NCBI RefSeq assembly: GCF_041381155.1
Contig: NC_091135.1
Span: 124,001 to 188,000 of the forward strand
DNA from: Argopecten irradians
Taxonomy: Eukaryota; Mollusca; Bivalvia; Pectinida; Pectinidae
Length of the DNA stretch: 64,000 nt
Reading direction: 5' to 3'
In this document: piece after piece, positions 56,100 to 64,000 of the stretch
How positions within the stretch are numbered: the first letter of the stretch is position 1
Layout of the letters: each line of letters opens with the position of its first letter
Notes under the pieces: model-generated
Databases searched by the model: none
What the model was told of the DNA's origin: nothing
Seen by the model: the letters and a program-made list of their open reading frames with translations, nothing else
Position numbers and translations under genes: made by a program

Positions 56100-57480
56100 T
56101 GTACTTAAACTTCTTTGATATGTCAGGGAAGCACTTTTCAATGTTCTGAAGACATTTTTCCTTTAGGCAAATCTGGCTATAAATATGTGCTATTTTACAT
56201 TTCTAAATCCACAGATGACTATTCCTTCTTTGGATATTACAGAGTTAGCTCCCTTACAGGTACATGTAGGTATCGATTGTTATGTCATTATTTTGTGAGG
56301 ACAAGTAACATCATTTTTCCAAAAGCTATGACATTACACTAGCAAATAAATGACGTCACAATCAATACCTACCCATAAGGGCAGATAACTCTGTAATATG
56401 CACATAGAAAATAAAATTTGTTATTTTACATATCAAAATTAAGCCACAGAAGGCAGTTCACTGTTCAAGATTTATGAATTATGAAGATATGATAAATTAC
56501 TTTAATAATATCTCAACACATCAGAATTCAGAAAACCAAGTCAAGGTCACTTCTTCTATGTTTTCGTTAGATTGTTGCCTTGTTAAGTTTCAAATTATGT
56601 CAAGTTCACTGCAACTTATTTCAGAAAATCCTTTTTATCATCACAGGGTATGGGATTGTAGGGACTAGTAAAGCATATGTATAAAACAATTACTAGCAGA
56701 TCTATTTTGATCTGTCAGTTGAATCTCATGAAACTATTTTAAAACTACCTTCTTTGTATCCTGTATGATTGGATCTCAACATTAAGTGGTGTTAGTATTA
56801 TGTTTTCCTACGTAACTTGTGTGACAAATCACTATTAAATTCACTTTTAAGTACTAGTAGCTCATAAGCTATATAAACAGAAGAAAAAGTTTTGTATTAA
56901 ATCAAAGATAGTTGTAAATATTTTGAAAGGAAGCAAGATACATCTATATATGGACATGTAGATCTTGAGTGTATTAAATTATAAGGTGTTCTGAACCTAT
57001 AGTCATCATGCATCGGTCGTCATGTGCCATCCACTGTGCAGCATCCATAATTTCTGTTGAAGTATGGGGTTTTGAGAATAAGACTATTATTGAAAAAATT
57101 CACTTGCATGTAAACATATTTTAGGTTTGAGATCTAGTACACTAAATTTGATGGTCTATGGTGAATTGGGTAGAAATCCGTTGAGTATTGAAGTTAAATG
57201 TAGAATGGTCATGTCTTGGTATATTATATAATATTCTCTGATAAATTGTTAAGTAAAATATATAAAGTAATGTACCAGTTGCATGTAAATGGTAACATGA
57301 GTTTCATGTGGATTGATTTTGTGCAAAATATTTTGTATGAGACAGGCTTATTTTGTAAGGGATTAGCAGGAATCTTGTATATTGAACAAATTATGTTTTA
57401 AAATTTAATGTTAAACAAAGACTTCAGGATAAATTTATTCAAAATGGTTTAATGATATGATACAAATTTGTCAACTTTAG
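56100..57480. other. No gene seen
   Basis: AT-rich intergenic DNA. Open frames of 60-75 codons (56115, 56474, 57216) show no recognisable domains or splice support. Confidence 0.4.
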
Positions 57481-57481
57481 G

Positions 57482-58807
57482 AACAAGAGGCCCAAAGGGC
57501 CTTAACGGTCATCTGACTACCTTGGCAATAGTAAAATTAATTTTATATGGTGTCACTTTGTCAGGACCATGTCAGGATCATTTTCAATTTCTTTCAACAA
57601 ATTTTATTTCAAACAAGAGTCCAAAGGGCCTTAACATGTAGGTAATTAATTAGATATAGTGTCATGGTAGCATCTTCGATTTGGGATCAACCAGAAATGT
57701 AACAACACTTTGTCGGGACCATGTCAGAATCATTTCATGCAAGTTTCAGCCGAGTCGCACCGGTAGAACTTGAGAAATTCAAAATGTGTTTTCAAGATGG
57801 CGGCTGTGGTGGCCATCTTGGATTTCGGATCGATCTGAACAATAACAATACTTTGTCGGGACCATGTCAGGATCATTTCATGCAAGTTTCAGCCAAATCG
57901 CACCGGTAGAACTTGAGAAGAAGTTCAAAATGTGTTTTCAAGATGGCAGCTATGGCGGCCATCTTGGATTTTGGATCGACCCGAAAAATAACAACACTTT
58001 GTCAGGACCATGTCAGGATCATTTCATGCAAGTTTCAGCCTAATCACACCGGTAGAACTTGAGAAGAAGTTCAAAATGTATTTTCAAGACGGCGGCTGTG
58101 GTGGCCATCTTGGATTTCGGATTGACCCGAAAAATAACAACACTTTGTCGGGACCATGTCAGGATCATTTCATGCAAGTTTCAGCCAAATCGCACTGGTA
58201 GAACTTGAGAAGAAGTTCAAAATGTGTTTTCAAGATGGCGGCTTTGGCAGCCATCTTGGATTTCGGATCGACCCGAAAATAATAACAACACTTTGTCGGG
58301 ACCATGTCAGGATCATTTCATGCAAGTTTCAGCCAAATCGCACGGGTAGAACTTGAGAAAAAGTTCAAAATGTGTTTTCAAGATGGCGGCTTTGGTGGCC
58401 ATCATGGATTTCGGATCGACCCGAAAAATAACAACATTTTGTCGGGACCATGTCAGGATCATTTGATGCAAGTTTCAGCCTAATTGCACCGGTAGAACTT
58501 GAGATGAAGTTCAAAATGTACTTTCAAGATGGCGGCTGTGGCGGCCATCTTGGATTTCGTATCAACCCGAAAAATAACAACACTTTGTCGGGAACATGTC
58601 AGGATCATTTCATGCAAGTTTCAGCCAAATCGCACCGGTAGAACTTGAGAAGAAGTTCAAAATGTGATTTCAAGATGGCGGCTTTGGCGGCCAACTTGGA
58701 TTTCGGATCAACCCAAAAAATAACAACACTTTGTCGGGAACATGTCAGGATCATTTCATGCAAGTTTCAGCCAAATCGCACCGGTAGAACTTCGGGTCAG
58801 ATGACCT
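57482..58807. mobile_element. Pearl/Helentron-like repeat, member B, YY1-motif core
   Basis: Starts AACAAGAGGCCCAAAGGGCC then TTAACGGTCATCTGAC, and ends GGTCAGATGACCT (short inverted ends). The core is about seven tandem units of roughly 147 bp. Each has CATGTCAGGATCATTTCATG, AAATCGCACCGGTAGAACTT, and an inverted pair CAAGATGGCGGC / GCCATCTTGG. CAAGATGGCGGC matches the YY1 consensus. Each unit can be read for about 63 codons, but the copies are repeats, not genes. Confidence 0.8.
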
Positions 58808-59258
58808 AAAAATGTATACATGTCAAGTCTGATTTTCAAGTTGGGAATTATCTATTGATATTGAACAGAAAAGATTGAAAAGATATTGTCAAAATCCGTA
58901 CATTTAATTTTCATTTGCCTATAGAAACGGGGCGATGGGCTGATATATCTCTATGAAAGTATGTTTGGATGGTATTGTAGACAAGTTTCATATTTCATTT
59001 ACGTGTGCCCATGAAAAAGTTTATCAAATTCGACAACTATATATATATACCAAAATATTATTGTATGAACTCAAATGTAACAAAAATGAACTGTGTAATG
59101 TATATGTTCTTTTGCAAATTAGCAGACTTATAGAAAGATCAAAACATCTTTTTTGTATTAATTAGATTAATTACTTCATTATATTATTTATTGTACTTAG
59201 TCTAATAAATATAATGTTGAGTTGATTGTGTTCTGTCATATCAACATGTAATATACTG
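58808..59258. other. No gene seen
   Basis: AT-rich spacer between repeat B and the next repeat block. No credible ORF. Confidence 0.4.
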
Positions 59259-59326
59259 ATTTGACCTCTTATTACACAAGTAAGTGTGTCAGAGTGTAAT
59301 AAAAAATCTGAGAAATCTGAATCAAA
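59259..59326 (+). repeat. Retroelement-like 3' tail repeat, second copy
   Basis: GATTTGACCTCTTATTACAC, AAGTAAGTGTGTC, AATAAAAAATCTGAG and AAATCTGAATC parallel the block at 9391-9457. Confidence 0.4.
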
Positions 59327-59339
59327 AACTTTTCATACA

Positions 59340-60264
59340 GACAACTTTTTCTGCCCAGAGTACTCATATTAGGCCTGCAGCATACTGGCATGAAGAGCAA
59401 CCAAGTTTGTTCAAATGAATGACCTTGAAAGATGGGTCAAAAAGGCTTAAATCTTTTAAATAACTTCAAATCTCCACAACAGAAAGGCCCAGGGTACTTA
59501 TAATTGGCCTGCCGCTTGCTGGCATGGAGGACTACCAAGTCTGTTCAAATGAATGAACTTGACCTTCATTCAAGGTCACAGAGGTAAAAAAGTCTAAAAT
59601 CTTGAAACAGCTTTTTGTCAAAAATTATTTGAGCCAAAGTTTGTTTAAATGAATAATCTTGACCTTCATTTAAGTTCACAGGGGTCTAATTGGCTAAAAT
59701 CTTTGTAGCATGTTAGTAGAAGGGGCTACCAAGTTTGTTTAAATGAATGACCTTGACCTTCATTCAAGGTCATATAGATCAAATTGGCTACAATCTTTCA
59801 CATTTTACTGACAAGTTTACATGTACTTAAGTTCTACTATATTTTGTATTGTAATAGTCAGATCTCGGATGACTGTTAAGTTATATGTGCCATAATTTTC
59901 AAAAAATAACTGTGCGAAAATTTTGACATCCTATTTTTTCTTCTCCGTAATCTATTGAAAACCATAAACATTGATGACTTCACATGGAAACCATTGAAAG
60001 GCACAGACAAACATGTACATGTATCTGTATTATGCTTTATAAGCATTTGTAAGAATCGATGCACCGTAATAATGATTTTTTGATACTTATTTGATGTTGT
60101 AACATTAAAACCTATACATGTATATATTGTTAGTAATTCTCAAATTTTGGTAATGTTTGGTAATGAATAACAGTACATGTCTGTTACAATCTCTTCTTGA
60201 TTTGTGAGTATGACAATTATGACATATACATTTGTATAACTTTAAAGCCCTTTGGGCCTCTTGT
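59340..60264 (-). mobile_element. Pearl/Helentron-like repeat, member C, reverse, with nested MITE
   Basis: Ends on the right with CCCTTTGGGCCTCTTGTTT, the inverse of the family start. The core has about four diverged units with CCAAGTTTGTTCAAATGAAT and TGACCTTCATTCAAGGTCA (59560-59578 and 59754-59772). A MITE family 1 copy interrupts it at 59880-60241, exactly at the TTAA of the family's conserved start region. Confidence 0.7.
59880..60241 (+). mobile_element. MITE family 1 copy nested in repeat C
   Basis: TTAA at 59876-59879 and 60242-60245. It starts GTTATATGTGCCATAATTTT, includes TAATCTATTGAAAACCATAA, and ends GACATATACATTTGTATAACT. The host sequence outside joins as GACTGTTAA / AGCCCTTTGGGCC, matching the uninterrupted family start elsewhere, which proves insertion at TTAA. 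Confidence 0.8.
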
Positions 60265-60392
60265 TTCCTAATAAGGACCCGGGTACAACCCCTATTCATT
60301 TTACTGTGAGAAATACAACAAACAAACTTAGTGTTCTACTTATTTCACTAATGGAAAAAAAACAAAAATACTCATATGTACAAAGATATATA

Positions 60393-60398
60393 TTTATT
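60393..60398 (-). terminator. NOM1 polyadenylation signal
   Basis: AATAAA on the minus strand (TTTATT on plus), 22 bases after the NOM1 stop codon. Confidence 0.5.
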
Positions 60399-60420
60399 CA
60401 CCTTTCACAGTTGCAAAGTT

Positions 60421-61509
60421 TTATAAGAGCATTTTTGACTGGCTAGATGAAAGTGCCCTGTCAGCCAATGAAACACGCTCTTTCAATAGTGTGAAGTCTT
60501 TATTTTCTGCAGAACTTTTCTTCAGAAGGAAGTGTTGCATGAATAATTTAAGTCCTTCGTGTAACATATGAAGCTTGTTGAGTGGTGCAATCCTCATAAA
60601 GCAAGCCTCAGTCACGTCTTGAGGATATTCCAACAGGAGACCTCGTAACACTTGCTTCATAAACCGAACCATGATTTTATCCAACACACCAAATTCTACA
60701 ACCTGGAAATACACAAACTTCTTCTGTCAGTATTTTTTATACAAATGTTAGATAAAGCATGGCAAAAAATTTAAGATAATAAGAATTGGGGGAGAAAACC
60801 AATAAACTACTGCCTATAAGGCTTAACTTAAGGAGTAAATAAGTTGAATAGAATGCTTTAAAAAATATATTCCAATATATATACAAACTATATATATTGC
60901 TTTACTTAAAATCTGAGTCTTGACGAATTTCAAGGGAAATGAATTGCTAGATCTATATGAGCAGGGTTTTGAAAAGACGACATTCATCAATGATCAAATT
61001 TGGAATAGATAAGAATATATGGTTCAAATATTGAGTTATAATCAATGATTTATACATGTATTAACAATTTATACAATGATTTAGGTTGTTATGATATTTG
61101 TTACATTGCTTGTATCACAAATTTTCTTCATTCTCATGGTTACATTGTACAGACACCAAGAAAATAAACATTTACAGACATTTACAACTATTACAGAAAC
61201 ACTTAATGTTTAGTTACATTTGTATAAAGCTATAGTATTGATGTATAATGATTCCAGAATGGCTTCCTTGATTACTCAGTGACTAGAAAAAACAATACTA
61301 TTCTGTGTTTGACCAATTAACAACCTCTTAGCAAAGTACGTGCCAAACTATGGGAATTCTGAAGAGTTATGACTCACTTTAAATATGGATAGGGATACAG
61401 CTTTGGTAGACAGAAGGTGTATAATGGTACGTGCTAGGTTGTCACGGTTACGCTCTGACAAGTTACTCATCTCTTTAAACTTATCCCACATAGTGAACTG
61501 GAATGTCAT
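60421..61509 (-). CDS. NOM1: NOM1 homologue, last two exons (partial)
   Basis: Exon 61378-61509 (acceptor TTTTTTTTAG, donor GTGAGT) encodes MTFQFTMWDKFKEMSNLSER and LARTIIHLLSTKAVSLSIFK. The last exon 60421-60703 (acceptor TATTTCCAG) encodes VVEFGVLDKIMVRFMKQVLR, RIAPLNKLHMLHEGLKLFM and QHFLLKK, then a polar tail to the stop. This is the C-terminal region after the MA3 domain of NOM1/Sgd1, where FQF.xWDKFKEM and VxEFG.LDK are characteristic. NOM1 is a nucleolar MIF4G/MA3 protein that binds eIF4A-type helicases and supports small ribosomal subunit maturation. The intron is 674 bp. Upstream exons, with MIF4G and MA3, must lie right of the window or be missed. Convergent with YAE1. Confidence 0.82.
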
Positions 61510-61655
61510 CTAAAAAAAACAAAGAAAATGTAACCTTTGAATAGATTCAACAGAATATACATGAATATGTTTATGAAAGTGTATCTTTATTATTTAAATA
61601 TTTTCTTTCTGTAATAAAATATTGAGAACTGTAGTAAAAAAAGTGTGTACAGATA

Positions 61656-61710
61656 AACAAGAGGACTATGTGCCTTAACGGTCATCTGACTCATGGCACA
61701 AAACAGTCAT
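61656..61710 (+). mobile_element. Pearl/Helentron-like repeat, fragment D
   Basis: ACAAGAGGACTATGTGCCTT then AACGGTCATCTGACTCATGG is the conserved start of the family; the core and the other end are missing or too diverged to see. A TATATATA run follows. Confidence 0.55.
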
Positions 61711-62879
61711 AGTATATATATATATATAAAGTAGTGTTTAACAATTAATATAAGCAATGCAAAGAACATCTTCGTTTAATACGTAAGTTTCTGAAATAGG
61801 TAATGTCCCTAAGAGTGGAATCTGGTTCATTTATATAAAATAAGATTGTCTTCCCCCATTGATGTTTCACACCAATTATGGTTGTTATTCATTCAAGTGT
61901 TAAGGAGAAGTATAAAAGCCAAAGGAGGTGTTGCATGGCCGCCCTCGATCAATTTTTAATTTTTTGGTGCAAATACATCAATCGGCACATAATACGTATC
62001 GGAACAATTCTTATTCCATGAATAGAATAATCTTGTGAACATAGCGCCACCTTTTATTAGTTTTACATCTGATTCCTACTTGTGCGTCTTTAATGTATCA
62101 TATTCAGGCATACACAAGCCAAAGATAAATTATTTTGGTGTAATAACATAGTATTTCGTATTATCTTTTTAACGATATACAATATTTCATCATATCTGTT
62201 GGTTTTTCTAGCAATTTCCAGTTTTGCTCTTAATATTTCATGAAAATAGAGCAATTTCATTTCATTAGTTTTTAATAAATTCATTAGATAACAATGACAA
62301 ACCCTGAGTACCCTAAAATTTTAGTAATCAAAAATATCTTCATATATCATTGATTGACTCATGAAAATATTGTGTTGATGAATCACTGGATATGTCGACT
62401 TTTTAGCACTTTTTTACGCCTACCCCCTTTATTTCTTACACAATATCAAAGTACTGGGAGTACTGAGTCTATCATGTATATCGTCATCAAGCAAAATAAG
62501 ATCAATATCACATATATTTCCTACACCACTTGTCAGAAGTATTTATATTGGTGTCATCATGTGTTTATTTACTTATTAAAAAGCAAATTTAAAAAAAAAA
62601 CCGTATATCAATGTAACTTATATGTTGACCTTAGATATTTCTCAAAAGAATATACTAACAGATGTTTTGATGTCATAAACATGTCATGGATAATAGGATT
62701 TTATTTTTAAGCCAAACAACCCATGTCTGACTATTATTCACACAATAAAACACTGTCAAACTATACAGTAATGAAAAAAGAATCTAGTGGACTGAAATGG
62801 CTTATTTTTTTTGGGGCAACAAATTAGATATTGCACGCTAGGAGCTCTTTAATAGACGTTCTTAGTGTCTGATATATTT
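61711..62879. other. No gene seen
   Basis: AT-rich sequence within or upstream of NOM1 on the minus strand. No further NOM1 exon could be recognised. The 118-codon plus-strand frame at 62354 has no domain. Confidence 0.4.
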
Positions 62880-63736
62880 AACAAGAGGCCCATGGGCCTT
62901 AACAGTCATCTGACTATTGGCACAATATAACATAAACGTTTAGAGATTTTAGCCTATTTGAACCCTAGCTGTGACCTTGAATGAAGGTCAAGTTCATTCA
63001 TTTGAACGAACTTGGTAGCAATTCATCCCAGCATATCACAGGCCCAATATAAGGTCTCTAGGACTTTTGGTTATTCACAAGAAATCGTTAAAAGATTTTA
63101 GCCTATTTGACCCTTGTGACCTTGAATGAAGGTCAAGGTCATTTATTTTAACAAACTTAGTAGCCCTTCATCCTAGCATGCCGCAGGCCCAATATTGGCC
63201 AAATATTTAGTCTATTTGACCCCCCTGACCTTGAACGAAGGACAGGGTCATTTATTTTAACAAACTTGGTAGCTTTTCATCCCAGCATGCTGCAGGCCCA
63301 AAAGGAGTACCCTGGGCCTTTTTGTTCTTGAGAAGAAGTCGTTTAAAGATTTTAGCCTTTTTGACTCTATGACCTTGAATGAAGATCAAGATCATTCATT
63401 TAAATAAACTTGGTTGCCCTTCATCCCAGCATGCCAACGGCCCAATATCAGGTCTCTAGGCCTCTTAGTTATTCACAAGAAGTTGTTAAAAGATTTGAGC
63501 TTTTTTGACCCCTGTGACCTTGACTTGAATGAAGGTCAAGGTCATTTATTTGAACAAACTTTGTAGCCCTTCATCCCAGCATGCTACAGGCCAAATATCA
63601 GTTCCCTGGGCCTTTCGGTTATTGAGAAGAAGTTGTTTGAATGAAAAGTTTACACACGGTAGACGGCGCACGGTGCATGATGACGGACTGTGCATGATGA
63701 CAATAGATCATCCTGACCCTTCAGGTCAGATGACCT
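62880..63736 (+). mobile_element. Pearl/Helentron-like repeat, member E, GGTCA-motif core
   Basis: Starts AACAAGAGGCCCATGGGCCT then TAACAGTCATCTGAC, and ends TTCAGGTCAGATGACCT. The core has about five units of 120-190 bp with TGACCTTGAATGAAGGTCAA then GGTCATT, ACTTGGTAGCCCTTCATCCC, AGCATGCCGCAGGCCC and AAGAAGTCGTTAAAAGATTT. It is the inverse of the core in member C. Confidence 0.8.
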
Positions 63737-64000
63737 CAAATTGTTACCATGGAAGTAGGTAAAGTAAACAAATCATGCGGAATAGTACAGACCCACTATC
63801 TTAGTTCTTTAGGCATTTCACGTATTGAAAAGCTGTTTTAAGATTTTCATACATTTGACCTGTCTGAAGCCCTTTATTCCAGCATACTGCAAGGCGTCTT
63901 AGTTATTGCCAAGAAGTCGTTTATGTTTGCCAATTTGAACCCTGTGACCTTGATTAAACATTAAGGTCATTCACTTGACAAGCATTTTTGTAGCCCTTTA
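63737..64000 (+). repeat. Further GGTCA-core repeat units to the window edge
   Basis: GACCTTGATTAAACATTAAG then GTCATTC, and CCCTTTATTCCAGCATACTGC with TTATTGCCAAGAAGTCG, continue the member E core pattern in more diverged form and run off the window. Confidence 0.55.

Noticed and set aside
57721-58641. Repeated ~63-codon frames beginning MSGSFHASFS
   Set aside because: Each is one unit of a 147-bp tandem repeat; frames stop at every unit and vary without protein-like constraint.

Overview
The window reads as a gene-poor, AT-rich stretch of an animal nuclear genome, most likely a bivalve mollusc (scallop- or oyster-like). The clues are spliced genes with GT-AG introns, tRNA-derived SINEs with the tail common in bivalves, pearl/Helentron-like repeats with tandem cores, TTAA-flanked MITEs, and a Roco-type COR plus death-domain relic of the kind expanded in bivalves. 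The species is not proven. There are no CRISPR arrays or rRNA genes, and no convincing free-standing tRNA gene. Layout: 0-10 kb is repeat-dominated (minisatellite, a 3.5-kb TTAA-flanked element, foldbacks, MITEs). 10-14.4 kb holds MITEs, a possible 40-residue secreted Cys peptide and a two-exon secreted Kunitz inhibitor gene. 16.9-18.1 kb is a decayed COR/death-domain pseudogene on the minus strand. 18.8-20.5 kb is a frameshifted DDE-type transposase gene. 20.9-23.5 kb is a tRNA-derived SINE followed by a MULE-like DNA transposon with an exact 9-bp target duplication and remnants of a transposase and a Ulp1-like protease. 23.5-32.2 kb is largely non-coding, with a 65-bp direct duplication that looks like a recent intron gain. 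32,226-41,595 is a complete-ended but broken Polinton/Maverick fossil (9,370 bp, identical terminal inverted repeats, 6-bp TATGCA target duplication) carrying polB, ATPase and integrase regions plus unusual structured-RNA-like repeats. 41.65-43.96 kb is a LINE whose single long ORF joins a PHD finger directly to reverse transcriptase. 44-51 kb contains two inverted copies of an odd CGACAANN 8-mer foldback element, a TTA-flanked Harbinger-like element, a SINE and a MITE. 52.0-56.1 kb is the three-exon YAE1 gene, with a miniature LTR element in intron 1 whose LTRs contain a tRNA-like sequence, and a tandem-core repeat in intron 2. 57-64 kb has tandem-core repeats (YY1-like and nuclear-receptor-like motifs) around the last two exons of a NOM1 homologue on the minus strand, which runs off the right edge. 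The host genes with clear function are YAE1 (adaptor for iron-sulphur loading of ABCE1, acting in ribosome recycling) and NOM1 (nucleolar MIF4G/MA3 protein of small-subunit ribosome biogenesis). They are convergent and separated by about 4.3 kb of repeats. Both touch ribosome function, but their proximity may be chance. The rest is a record of repeated transposon insertion, with several nested events and precise target-site duplications.
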